From contig JXTB01000042.1 of NCBI GenBank assembly GCA_002914805.1, positions 1,079,455-1,143,454 on the forward strand: 64,000 nt of DNA, read 5' to 3'. This document shows positions 11,257 to 22,481 of the stretch, piece after piece. The notes beneath the pieces are model-generated. The model worked only from the letters and a program-made list of their open reading frames with translations. It did not search any database and was not told the DNA's origin. The translations under genes were made by a program, and so were the position numbers. Within the stretch, counting starts at the first letter, position 1; the number at the start of each line of letters is the position of its first letter. This DNA is from Parasponia andersonii (Eukaryota > Streptophyta > Magnoliopsida > Rosales > Cannabaceae).

Positions 11257-11710
11257 AAAGATTGGTACATACATCAATCTTGGTCCATATTACCTAGCGG
11301 GAATCCCCACAACTATTTTGTTAGCTTTTGTTGTTCACATTGGGGGAAAGGTTAAACTTTTATCCTTTTCACTTAATTTTTTTTTTTAAAAAATTGTTAG
11401 TTTGTAATGTTTCATAATGTCATTTTGTTGACTTACAAAAGGAGTTTTGTGTAGGGGCTCTGGCTTGGGATCATATGTGCTCTAATAGTGCAAGCTTTAT
11501 CTCTTTTTATTGTTACAACACGCACTAATTGGGAGCAAGAAGTAAGAATATACATACACTATTAGTTTCCTTTTTTATTCAACTTTATGTCACAATTGAT
11601 CTTTCTCTTTTTAAATCACTGTCATTTCTAATTTTGATGTTACTGTTTTTCTTAATTAGGCAAAGACGGCGCAAGAAAGAGTCCAAGACAAAGTTATCCC
11701 GGTGGGCTAA
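11257..11710 (+). pseudogene. MATE 3' exons, stranded beyond Copia-1
   Basis: Immediately after the LTR the frame reads KIGTYINLGPYYLAGIPTT then ILLAFVVHIGGK up to a GTTAAAC donor (about 11350). Next come 11455-11541 (GLWLGIICALIVQALSLFIV then TTRTNWEQE, donor GTAAGA) and 11660-11710 (AKTAQERVQDKVIPVG, stop). These are the last two helices and the cytosolic tail of a MATE protein, with undamaged splice sites. They continue the 5' exons at 2701-4836, which shows that one gene was split by the element. Confidence 0.82.
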
Positions 11711-12018
11711 TGTCATGAGATGGTTAAAATAATACACTTTTGTAAATGGAGAAGGTTCTTTACTAATGGATGTGAGAAGAATGCTAAACTATATGACGCA
11801 CTTTCTTTTAGAATTATTAAATGAAATTATATTTGGGATAAACTAAGCTTGGCTCTTATAGAAATTAAAAAAGGAAATACCTTGCCTAAATTAATTAGTA
11901 ACTCTCTTGTCGTCACATTCGCATGCATATCGTTCATGCTGGATTCTGTATCTAGTTTTTTCTTCCACAAAATACCGGTTTCCCCTTTCCCATTTCCCCT
12001 TTTGCCTTTCACTTTTAC
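11711..12018. other. MATE 3' flank, no gene seen
   Basis: AT-rich 3' flanking DNA without a clear polyadenylation site, RNA gene or repeat. Confidence 0.45.
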
Positions 12019-12485
12019 GAGACGTAACACTCTGCTGGAGTATAATTGATTTGGTATATTTTATACCAAATTTGACAATCTTTGTCACTTTACCCTGAGA
12101 GCCAAATCGTATATACATAAGTTGATCTCACGTTATGATGAATATTTTTCCTGTTATCCTCCTCAGAAACCTCATCTTCTTTCTCATCTTTCCCACTCGC
12201 CAACCTCTTGTTCCATTCAATCTGGCCCAAATCCATGGAAAACCCAACAAATGTTAAGGCTCACAGAACACTAATAACCACCAAACTTCTGATTCCGCCA
12301 TTGTTCCACGCTCTTTCCATCACTCTCCAAGGAAACTTCTCTTTCTTTTTTTTGTCCTCCCAAAAATAGTTAAGAAAAAGCGTTGTTAACTCCATTTGAT
12401 TTTGGGGCAAATTAACACAAAGTTTTGTCAAATTTAGGGTAAAATATACCAATATCAATTATACTGGGGCAAAGTGTCTCACTTC
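12019..12485. mobile_element. Inverted-repeat (foldback/MITE-like) element, arms about 95 bp
   Basis: The arm at 12019-about 12117 contains GGAGTATAATTGATTTGGTA and CAAATTTGACAATCTTTGTC. The arm at about 12391-12485, on the other strand, contains CCAGTATAATTGATATTGGT and CTAAATTTGACAAAACTTTG. The arms are roughly 75-80% alike by eye, with about 275 bases between them and no coding capacity. Outer ends are GAGAC.. and ..GTCTC. I see no target duplication and cannot name a superfamily. Confidence 0.55.
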
Positions 12486-12804
12486 ACAAAAATGAAAGGG
12501 AAAATGGGCAATTTGTCTTTTTTTTTTCTTTAATTTGTTTTAGATGATTTCTAATCTTTTTTATTGTCATGGTCACCATTAATTTTTTTTTCGAGATAAT
12601 ATAGTTGCATGTGCTAAGGATTCCACGTAGTTTATCACTTTTTTATACCACTTGACTTAGCAAATTAGTTGTCGCAATTGATCATGAATTGAAACTTAGT
12701 ATAAATTAGTTGAATATTGTTCACTACTTGTATGGTGACAAATCATATGTCGTAGTATTAAAAGGGTGAGATATGAGATGAGATCTTTAGCATTATTATT
12801 ATTT
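12486..12804. other. AT-rich non-coding DNA
   Basis: No gene, repeat or RNA visible between the inverted-repeat element and the LINE start. Confidence 0.45.
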
Positions 12805-12991
12805 TTTCTTTGGCTAAAAGAAAAAACTAAATATGCTCTTAAGAATTGGAACTCCAATCATTTTGGCTATTGTCAGAAAAAAAATTTCTGAGCTTGAGGG
12901 AAAATTGAAAGTGATTCAACTTGCTTCTTCATATATAAATAATTTGATTTTAGAAAGGCCTATAGGAGTAGAATTAGAAGAACTGAGAACC
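12805..12991 (+). pseudogene. LINE (L1-type) ORF2 fragment, left part
   Basis: The frames read WLKEKTKYALKNWNSNHFGY and, after a one-base shift in an A-run, KISELEGKLKVIQLASSYIN followed by ERPIGVELEELRTR. This is the linker that precedes the reverse transcriptase in plant L1-type ORF2. It continues at 18261 as LEITWRQTSRELWLREQDAN once the LTR element at 12997-18255 and one copy of the AGATT duplication are removed. The endonuclease and earlier parts are absent, so the LINE was 5'-truncated at about 12805. Confidence 0.75.
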
Positions 12992-12996
12992 AGATT

Positions 12997-14145
12997 TATC
13001 ACAACCCAAAATTCAATATCGTGACTTTTGGAAATTTTAAGTGTAAATAAAGATAAATAAAGAATTTATAAAATTCGAAAGAGAACAAGTAGTTGGCTTT
13101 TTCATTTCAGTCCTCAAATCATTAAGAATTCTATATAAAAACAGGGTCTATATTGAGTTTAATTTATAAAAATAGATATACTAATTTAATATTAGGAAAA
13201 CAAAGTATTGATTCAATAGAATTTTTAAATCTTTAAACCGAATGTCTAATATTTAACTTATAAATTTTGTCAAAATTACAAGTACTTAAAACTTTAAAAA
13301 TAGGTTCCTTGGGAACTATAGTATTCCGTTTATACACCAAATCCTCAAATAGTAGATAATACGTCCTCATACATTTTACTTAGCATAAACAACAGACTTA
13401 GCTAAACAGTTAGAAATGAAAAGAATGGAACAAGTTATAAGGACTAAATGAAGAAGAATATCAATAAGATCACATACGTAAGCCGAACGACTTGCCTAGC
13501 CATCGAGACAACTGACTCGAATAAACAACCACTTAAAAGGAAGGAAAATAAAAGTGATGAGCTCGAAAGCTTGGTACGAAAACTCTTATATCATTTAAAA
13601 ATCTTTTTCAGTGATGAAAAGTCCCTGTATAGTTAATTTAATCCAAAACACATTTGCAAAATCATATGTGCATATATACATAAAAATATCTAAAACTGAT
13701 AGTTTGTATGTACATACATATATGTAAATATACAGAAAACATGATATATAAAAATTAATCAGTCCACAAATACATGACACAAATCCACTGATACCCATGA
13801 GTTCACAACTTCTCATCAATGGAAACCATGATGTTGGCACTACATGTGCCATACAGCCTGCCTAACACCTAGCCTATAACTGGAGTGGATTCCCGTGTGT
13901 CATCTACAAAATCTGAAGGGGCAACTGAATTGCCTACTCTTGCCAAATGGGGAGGTAATCAGAAGAAGTATCCCGTCCGGGTTCACGGACTCTGCACCAT
14001 TGATGGAGCCATAATGCCACACTGTAAAAAACCCCATGATACTAACCTGGGATTCATGTGTGATCCTATGATGCATGTACTTTATACTGATGTGTAAAAA
14101 TAGCCATATAATGATTTAAGTTCAAATAATACTCTGGCTTTTACT
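12997..14145 (-). repeat. 3' LTR of the LARD-like element, truncated
   Basis: It aligns by eye with 16077-17200 at a constant offset of about 3060-3080: the start TATCACAACCC / TGTCACAACTC, then CAATCAGTCCACAAA-type and TGCCACACTGTAAAAAACCC segments, then GTGTAAAAATAGCCAT. After about 14145 the similarity stops, roughly 1 kb before the expected end of a 2.18 kb LTR. No polypurine tract can be placed, so part of the LTR and of the neighbouring interior was lost or replaced. Confidence 0.65.
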
Positions 14146-14149
14146 AAAA

Positions 14150-16060
14150 TGCTTTTTAATAAATACCATTTTTTTTAACTTAACTCTTCAAAATAAATAT
14201 TAAGAGTACATAGAGGGTTATACTACGCATAATCAACTAATTAGCATATATGTATATATATATATACATATATAGAAATTACAATCAATTCTTAAAACCT
14301 ATCAAATACAAAGTCAAGGCATGTAACTCAAAACCATTCATTATTTTGAGGAGCAAAGTTTCATTCTCCTCCCTAGTTTTCCCAACACTAGAGAGACCGG
14401 TCAAAACTAATCACATAATGCCTAAAATCTAATCAAAATAAATTCTACATAACTCCAATGCAATTTTGTTCACACCATGGGAAATCAAGCTAGTATGAAT
14501 CATTATGACTCAATAATCTAACAAATACCAAGGGACCATGCATTAACCAACAAGGTAAACCACATCGAAGAAAACGTAGAAGAAACATGCAATTCGAACC
14601 ATCGAACATACAAAGCACAAGTGACAAGCTTCACAGAATTTAAATCAAAATTTTTAACTCAAACATTTTCACCAAACAAGGGTTTTATAAAGCAAGAAAT
14701 CATATTAATTTCCATTCTCCAAGCAATACATTCTAGAGAAAATCATAAGAATAAATCTTCAAATATATGCGTGAAGCTAAAAATTTTCCCAAAAATCATT
14801 TTCAATCCACACCAAAGTTTACCGAGTGACTAAACTTGTGAGAATTTTTATTCAAAACTTTTCTTTAAGTAACTTACATTCATTTTTCAAGTATACTTAT
14901 GAAAGTATTCGTTAAATCTCAAACCAAGTATCAAAGAGGGAATGAAAAATGCTTAGTACTCTATTAAGCCGAAAATTTAAAATAGAACTTGAAAGTTTGA
15001 TTTATGCATATACATTTATAAAAACAAAGTACCTTAGTTTAGAAAGCCTTTAAATCAATACTTCTAATTGTAAAGCAAAGCATTACTAGTATACAAATAG
15101 GTGGAGTGACTTTGCAAATTTTAGTATCAAAGTAGTATATTAATTTAAAAATAATAGCTCTTTTGAAAAAGTGTATTACTTTTACCCAACCAGTGCTCAA
15201 GTTTAAAATGTCTATATTTTCTTTGAAAACAAGCATGTCATTTTGATCAAATACAAAGGTCTATATTATTCAAAATCAAATGACTTAGTTTTTTTTTTTT
15301 TTTGAAACTCAACCAAACTCTCAACAATTTAAGAATTCTCAACAAAGAGCCATAACAGCAAAACTTGATGAAACTAGAGGAATACAATTTCAATAGTTAA
15401 ACAATATCTTAAAATATTAGACTATGCACTCAATCAATGGGTATGCTACGTAAAAAGTACCACCAACACCAACACTCAATTATATAATTAAGTCATAATG
15501 TATCCAAATCAAATAATCATGTAGATATCAATTACAAGGAAATAGTATCTCAGTAACATAAACAAAAAACCAATGTATCATAAACAGAAATCCCCAAGTA
15601 AAAACAACCACAAACAAATGCTGCAACCAAAAGCAATAACAAAACCCGAGAGACAACATATAGATAACCCACAAGATAGTTAAACACAACAACCAAGGTA
15701 TAGGATATCAGATTGCTACCTTAGAACCCACGAGGTTTATGTAGCCTATAACTTGAATGGACGAGAGAGTATAAGAACGAACTTCCATTTGAAACGAGAT
15801 ATTACGCTTATGGCAGAAATCAATAGTCTCACGTCAACTCGATACATTCGAGACTAAAGTTCTTAGGAAATCACCAACAGAAAGACATTAGAATTTTACC
15901 TTGAAAAGGTTTAAGAGAGGATTTGGAAGGAAAAGAAGCAAAAATAATATATCTAGCCAATTATCAAGTAATGTATGAGGTATTTGTCAAAACCATTTCT
16001 AAAACATTTTTTAATACTAAAAATTTTCACAGGCATGATCCTAGACAGGTCTAAAGCCAT
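14150..16060. other. Interior of the LARD-like element, no gene seen
   Basis: About 1.9 kb of AT-rich DNA without a long reading frame on either strand and without gag, RT or integrase motifs. An (AT)n tract lies at about 14246-14272 and a T-run at about 15290-15303. It may be 5' leader and UTR sequence of a defective gypsy element. Confidence 0.5.
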
Positions 16061-16072
16061 GCTTTGATACCA
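16061..16072 (-). promoter_or_regulatory. Primer-binding site of the LARD-like element
   Basis: In element sense TGGTATCAAAGC, four bases inside the right LTR; one mismatch to the initiator tRNA-Met site TGGTATCAGAGC. It fixes the orientation as minus and marks the right LTR as the 5' LTR. Confidence 0.75.
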
Positions 16073-16076
16073 ATTC

Positions 16077-18255
16077 TGTCACAACTCGAAATCCAAGGCT
16101 GTGACTTTTGGTAATTTTGAGTCTAAATAAAGATAAATAAAGAATTTGCAAAATTTGGAAGAGAAAAAGTACTTGGGTTTTTCATTTTAGTCCTTAAATC
16201 ACTAGGAATTCTATATAAAAAGAGGGTCTATATTTAGTTTAATTTATATAAATAGATACACCAATTTAACATCAGGAACACATAGTGTTGATTTATTAGA
16301 TTTTTCAATCTTTAAATCGAATGTCTAAAATTTAACTTACAAATTTTGTCAAAATTCTAAGTACTTAAAACTTTAAAAATAGGCTCCTTGGGAACTATAG
16401 TATCCCGTTTATACATCAAATCCTCAAATAGTAAAAAAATACGTCCTTATAGACTTAGCTAAACAACTAGAAATGAAAAGATTGTAACAAGTTATAAGGA
16501 CCAAACAAAGAGGAATAAGAATAAGATCGCATATATAAGTTGACCGACTTGCCTAACCATCAAGACAACTGACTCAAATGAACAATCACTTAAAAGGAAA
16601 GAAAATAGAAGGGATGAGTTGGAAAGCTCAGTAGGAAAACTCTTACATCATTTAAAAGTCTTTTTTAGTGATGGAAAGCCCTTGCATGGTTAATTTAATC
16701 CAAAATACATTTACAAAACTATATGTGCATATATACATAAAAATATCCAAAACCGATACTCATTATGCATATACATATTTTATAAATATGCATAAAACAT
16801 GATATCTGAAAATCAATCAGTCCACAAACACATAATATAAATCCACCCATACCCATGAGTTCACCACCTTTCATCAATGAAAACTAGGATATTGGCACTA
16901 AGTGTGCCATAAAGCTTGCTTGACACCTGGTCCATAATCGAAAGGGACACCTGTGTGTCATCTACGAAACCTAGAGAGGTAACTGCATTGCATAAACCTG
17001 CCAAATGGGGAGGTGGTCAGAAGTAATACCCTGCCAGATTGACAACCTCTATGACATCAATGGAGCCACATTGCCACACTGTAAAAAACCCCATGATACT
17101 AACCTGAGACTCATGTGTAATCCTATGACACGTATACTCTGATATGATGTGTAAAAATAGCCATGTAGTGATTTAAGTTCAAATGATGCTTTGGTTTTTA
17201 ATTAAATGATTAATTAAATTTTATAGAAAAATGAGCAGCATAACGACCCTATTTTAACATATCTAAAAATAACTTACACTCTAGAACGTCACAGAGTAAT
17301 CTAATACATAAATCATACCATTCAATTCCATCACAGATATTTAAAAGTTCTAAAGTCACGTTTATTTTCATATGTTGCAGAAAATAAGTTTTATTCAAAA
17401 AAATGTAAAAAAGAGGTAACTAAATTTCTACCTCATCGGAATAGTGATACCACACTATTGGATACTTAAGGTACTATTGGATGATCGCTTGGATGGCCGA
17501 GAACTAATTCTATGCCCTCGATCGCTAACTTGGGAAAAATTAAGTTCTTAAGGGAGCTTTGAATCAATGAACTAACCTTTTGATTGGATTCCTAAAGTCC
17601 AAAATAGTTAAGTTAGATATTTAACTCGACCAATTTAGGTCCACGCCGATACCAAACTGATGACACACAGAACTAGACAAAATCTAAGCTTTTAGATATT
17701 GATTTTTGTTCCAGTTACCAAATATAGTCAATATATATATGAAACTTCACAATTTTCCGAGTATATGCCAAAAATGATAATAAAAACAAAATCTAACAGT
17801 TGGATTGAAAACTAAAATTCAAAACTTAAAACACCTACAAGTAGCAACTTTTAAACTGGGCAAAATAGGATCGCGAGACATATACAAAGGCTAGTTTCGA
17901 TACTTTTCATTTCCGAAATCGTCGCTGGTGAGCAACAGAAACCGTAATTGTCTTTAGTGTTTTTCCTCACCGCAAACTGCCAATGAAGCTGAAACTTCAA
18001 CTGGTGGCTGGCGGGAGGATGGTCATTCGACGGAGGTCGGTGGCTCAGCTTGAAACAGCGTGAGGTGCGGCCGTTGGGGTGGAGCTAGTCCTCGGTGTTC
18101 CACCTGCTAGAGAGATGAGAGAGAGCTCAGGAAAAGAGAGGGAGAGAGAGAGACTGTACATGTATATATATATATAATGTGTTTAATTAAAAAAAAAAAA
18201 GAAAAAATCTGGTTAAATGACCTTTTTGCCCCTTAAAAAAAACTAGGTTTTTACA
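16077..18255 (-). repeat. 5' LTR of the LARD-like element (2179 bp)
   Basis: Runs from TGTCACAACTCG to GGTTTTTACA (TG..CA in both senses). It contains a GC-richer block at about 17880-18130 (CGTCGCTGG, GGCTGGCGGGAGGATGGTC) similar in place and composition to blocks near the same end of the LTRs at 54766-57349 and 59431-61930, then a GA-rich tract and a short (AT)n. Long LTRs with TGTCACGAC ends are typical of plant Tekay/Del chromoviruses. Confidence 0.75.
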
Positions 18256-18260
18256 AGATT

Positions 18261-21200
18261 AGAAATCACTTGGAGACAAACATCTAGAGAATTATGGCTG
18301 AGAGAGCAAGATGCGAATAGCAAATTTTTCTATGCTTCTATAGTTGTTAGTAGGAGAAGCAATTTTATTGAAGTTATTCAAAATGATGATGGGGTATGGC
18401 TTTAAGGTATAGAGATAGAATTGGACAGTTTTTGGTATCTAAGCTTCAATCACAACTTTCAACTTCTTTCCAGAGTTCGGCGAATTTAGATGGTTTAATA
18501 CCTCGCGTTAATTGGGGAGAGGATAATGAAAGAATTTTTCAAATCCCGAACAAGGATGAAATTATTGAAGTGGTCCAGAGTATGGCTCCACAAAAGTCTC
18601 CAGGCCATGAGTGGTTTCCTGCTCTTTTGTACCAACGCTACTGGGATATTGTTGGTGACCAAGTGGTGGAATTTATCTAAAACTTCTTCAGGGACAGAAC
18701 TATGCTGAAGGAGCTTAATTTTACTTATATTATTTTCATCCCTAAAGAAAGTAAGTCCTCTTCTTTCTCTTCTCTAAGTCCTATTATTTGTGCAATACAG
18801 TTTATAAAATTCTTTCAAATCTATTGGCCAATAGAATGAGATCTTTATTAGATCGATTTATTTTTGTGGCCCAAGCAGCCTTTGTGCCTAGGAGATGGAT
18901 TGCTGAAACTATAATCTTAGCAAATGAGGTGGGCCATTATTTCTAGAAAAAGTTAGGCAAAGGTGGTTCTATATGGATAAAAGTTGACATGACAAAATGA
19001 TACGATAATCTTGAATGGAATTTTCTAATTAATGTTTTTCATTCTCTTGGTTTTAATATCATATTTTGTGACATAATTTTTAATACATTTTTACTATTTC
19101 TTTTTCTATCTTACTCAATGGAAGTCCTTGGGGTTCTCTTAATACTCAAAGAGGACTACGTTAAGGAAGTCCCCTTTCACCTTATTTATTACAACTGCAG
19201 AAGTTATTTCAAGACTTATTGTTGCAAAAGAGATCTAGGTCAAATTCATGGGATCAAAATCTCTAGTGGGGCTCCACCAATTATACACCTCTTTTTTGCT
19301 GATGGCCTCATGTGTTACTGCAGAGCTTCTCGTAAAGAATTGGAGGCTATCAGAAACTCTATAGATACTTTTTGTTCCTAGTCAGGCCTGAGTATTATTG
19401 AGTCAGAATCTAGAATCTTTTAGTCAAAAAATGTCCCTTGGGCATTTCAACAATATACTCGTATAGCTTTGCCGCTAAAAAAATTGTGAATGGATGCAGT
19501 TAATCTGGGGAACAAGCTTTTCATTTGGAAGAAAAAAAGGGAGGCATTTGTAATGCTTAAACAGAAAGTAATCGCAAAACTTGATGGGTGGAAGTCGAAA
19601 CTCTTATCCACTGCAAGACGTGGCACTTTCATAAGGTTAATAATCAGTTCTATGCCCATCTATAGCATGTCTATGTTCTTAGTTCCTAAATCCATTTGTG
19701 AGGACATGGACAGGACAGTAAGAAATTTTTGGTGGAAGGGTAAAGTTTCCAATGGAAAATATTGGTCTCCAAGAGCTTGGGACTTAGTTTGTCAACCCAA
19801 AGCTGTAGGGGGTCCGGGATTTTGAAGATTTCATCATATTAACAGAGCTTAATTGCCAAACTAGATTGGATATTACAAACTGAAAGAAGTAAATTGTGGG
19901 TTCGAGTTTTAAAGGAAAAATACTTTTAGGTATTCTGACTTCCTTTGTTGTCGCACTTCTATTTTCGGCTCATGGGTATGGAAGGGTATTTTTAGATGGA
20001 AAGATATTGTGGCTAAGGGCCTTTGCTATAAATTTGGTATGGGATCCTCAATCAATATTTGGGAAGAGCCTTGGATACCGTTGATGAAAGCCAATCAGTT
20101 TCGACCTTCTCCAAAAAGCTTTTCTGTTCATGATATGAATATGAGAGTTACTGATTTATGGAGCCTAGGATCTAGCTCGTAGAAGATTGACATATTGTGT
20201 GAACTCTTTGATAGACATTCTGTGCAACAGATTTTGAAGATTTATTGGATGAATAATACTGTTGCAGATCAAATCATGTGGACGGGTGTCAAATCTGCCT
20301 ATTTGATTGACTGATACGACTGATTTGATAAAGAACCTCATAGCTGCTTGAGTAATATTTGGAAATGCAAACTTCATGAAAGATTTAAAGTTTTCTTGCG
20401 GAGAGTGGCAGCTGATGTTCTTCCCCTCAAAGTAAGAATTTCTGATTTCATTTCCAGCATTGATTCTTCTTGTCCTATATGTCATAATGACGTAGAATCT
20501 GCAACACATTCTTTTACATTGTCAATTTGTTGCTGCTTTATGATTTGGATGTCCTTTTTCTTTAAGATAAGAATGTTGGGGGGGTCTAGATATAAAAGTT
20601 ATAATCAATATCATTGTAAAACCCCCTAATTATCTTTGTGATTGTTTTGAAGATGTGGGGATATTCTCCTTATGGGGTGCTTTTATTTTGGATTCTATTT
20701 GGAGAACACGTAATGACGTTGTACATAATAATGTGAAGCCGAATCCAGTTGCGTGTTTTGCGAGTTGTTTTAATAGAGTTAACGAGTTCCTTATTCATGG
20801 GAAGAGAACAAAGACAAATATTTCATATCCATCTTACTCAAATTGTATGAAACGGTGGATTAAACCTCCTTATGTTGTTATCAAGGTAAGTGTAGATGCT
20901 TCTATTTAAGGTGATCTTGGCTTTTTGAGTGTGGTAGCTAGGAATTCCATAGATGAAATTATTCGTATGCAAGCTTTGAAAGGCCCTTGTTCCTCTATTA
21001 AGGTTGCTGAAGCAACTACAGTACTAAAGGGTGGAACTTGCTGCTTCCAAGAGTTGGTCCAAAGTTGTGTTTGAAGGAGGCTGCTTGAATGTCTTTAAAG
21101 CTTTAAATGGTGATTTGATGCTCTACTACGGGAAGCTCATATAGTCATAGCTGCAACCTTAGCCACTTCATCTAAGTTTGAGTTTGTATCTTCTGAATGG

Positions 21201-21399
21201 ATACCCTGAATGTTCAATGAAGTGGTGCATCAAGTGTGCTGTTGATGGGGTATAGATAAACTTTGTACAGATTTTGATTCCAATCCTCAACTAGATTTAG
21301 AGACCTCTTAAGCTAACAGCTGGAATGAGGTTTTTTTGTACTGATGTAAATAATCTTTGAATACAGTGAAGCTTTCAAGCAAAAAAAAAAAAAAAAAAA
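18261..21399 (+). pseudogene. LINE ORF2, right part: reverse transcriptase, zinc domain, RNase H, poly(A)
   Basis: In order: LEITWRQTSRELWLREQDAN and SKFFYAS (18261 on), the RT motif MAPQKSPGHEWFPALLYQ (about 18581-18640), the catalytic box as FFADGL (about 19290-19308, where FADD/YADD is expected), C-terminal RT pieces at 19490-19825, a zf-RVT domain at 20348-20530 (KCKLHERFKVFLRRVAADVL, then SCPICHNDVESATHSF) and the start of an RNase H (VIKVSVDAS, about 20875-20905). The element ends in a 19-base A run (21381-21399), the hallmark of LINE insertion. Many stops and shifts make it inactive. Plant L1-type LINEs often carry this C-terminal RNase H. Confidence 0.82.
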
Positions 21400-22476
21400 T
21401 GGTTTCATACAACGACTATATACACTAGATGTGATGAAGCAACTCTTTGCCCTTGTTTTTGTTATTTACATTTTTGCCCCTTAACTGAGCTTTTCATAAA
21501 TTTATATGTTTTTCGTTTTGTATTCAACAGAAATTGAAAAATATATTTTCTTACAACCACATTCTTGGACCGTACAAGAAGCGCGATAGATGAAAAAGTA
21601 AGGGCAGTTTTATTGCCATCTTTTTTTTTTTTTCTCCTTATCTTTTTTTTAAGAGAATTTTTTTTTAATTTTAAAATTTTCTTTTAGCGCATCTCTTAAA
21701 TTTTATTATTAATACCAAAATTATTAATTTTAAACTTATTTAAAAATTATTTTCACATCTATCTAATTATATTTTACTCGTTATGTATAAACCCATCTTT
21801 TACCTTAACCTTCTTCACAAACAATTTTTTCACATATCAAAGTAACTATAAATACAACAAAATTTATATTATAAAATATGAATATATATAAACATCTAAA
21901 ATTATTTATTTTATGATCCAAAATTGTATAGTTATTCCTTAAAATGAAATTGTATAATTATTTTACTATATATGAATTACAAATATAGTAACGAATGAAA
22001 GTGATCGTTCCAATTTTTTTTTAAAATTCTAACTAAACATAAATATTTTTTTAATAAGACATCAATTGGATTCATAAAATAAAATTGTAAAGATAAATAT
22101 TACGGAAATAGAAAAGAAAATGTTATTAGTAAATGTATCCTAAGATTTTGATGGTTTTTTTTTTTTTTTGAAAGAGCTTAGTGGGTTATGTTTTTTTCTC
22201 CTCTGATTAATAAAACTTCAGAGAAAAAGGGCAACTAAAAAAAGCATATACCGAAGAATAAAAATCTAAAAAGACAAAAAATGCATGCACAAACAAGGAG
22301 AAAAAAAGTGAAAACCAATTCAATCAGTTTATAGTTAAATAATACAATATAATCTGTACAACTTATAATTAAATTGAATTGAATTGTATAATATTGGTGT
22401 GAATGTTTTATTAGGTATGTTTGAAAGTGGGTGCAAATAAATAATAATTAATTATTCAAAATTATCTTTGTTCATT
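21400..22476. other. AT-rich non-coding DNA
   Basis: About 1.1 kb with homopolymer T runs and no gene or recognisable repeat. No convincing target duplication of the LINE can be matched here, although GGTTTCATACAA right after the A run resembles GGTTTTTACAA at the LTR junction by chance. Confidence 0.5.
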
Positions 22477-22481
22477 AATAT

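Larger units (their letters stand above)
2701..11710 (+). pseudogene. MATE/DTX family multidrug-efflux transporter, disrupted
   Basis: MATE proteins are 12-helix membrane antiporters that export secondary metabolites, xenobiotics or organic acids from plant cells or into the vacuole. The exons read in family order: an N-terminal tail, then the VISVMFVGHLG and LSGASMATSFA region, LDTLCGQSYGAKQY, GQDPEIS, LLPNPKLETSVLSI, SNELGAGNSRAARLAV, INLGPYYLAGIP, GLWLGIICA and a final TNWEQE-AKTAQERV tail ending in TAA at 11708-11710. Proposed exons are 2701-3021, 3551-4038, 4163-4249, 4405-4461, 4610-4836, 11257-about 11350, 11455-11541 and 11660-11710. Lesions: the exon 2 acceptor is TG, not AG (3549-3550); two frameshifting deletions lie in exon 2; part of the exon coding the VLSGTARGCGW-type segment is absent at the Copia-1 insertion. 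The remaining splice sites still look normal, so decay is fairly recent. Confidence 0.88.
12997..18255 (-). mobile_element. Non-coding LTR element (LARD-like, Tekay-type LTRs) inserted in the LINE
   Basis: The left end reads TATCACAACCC (a decayed TGTCACAACCC) and the right end GGTTTTTACA. Both are flanked by AGATT (12992-12996 and 18256-18260), a perfect 5-bp target duplication. Long LTR-like sequence at 12997-about 14145 is homologous to the right LTR at 16077-18255. A tRNA-Met-type primer site lies at 16061-16072. Between 14150 and 16060 I find no gag or pol, so it had to be mobilised by other elements or is a deletion product. LTR sequence and ends resemble those at 54766-57349 and 59431-61930. 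Confidence 0.8.

Noticed and set aside
13885-14097. 70-codon frame in the truncated LTR
   Set aside because: The homologous stretch in the other LTR (about 16940-17150) has stops and indels; it is not a gene.
21400-21411. GGTTTCATACAA after the LINE poly(A) as a target duplication of GGTTTTTACAA at 18245
   Set aside because: 18245 belongs to the LTR element inserted into the LINE, not to the LINE's original left flank; the similarity is coincidental.
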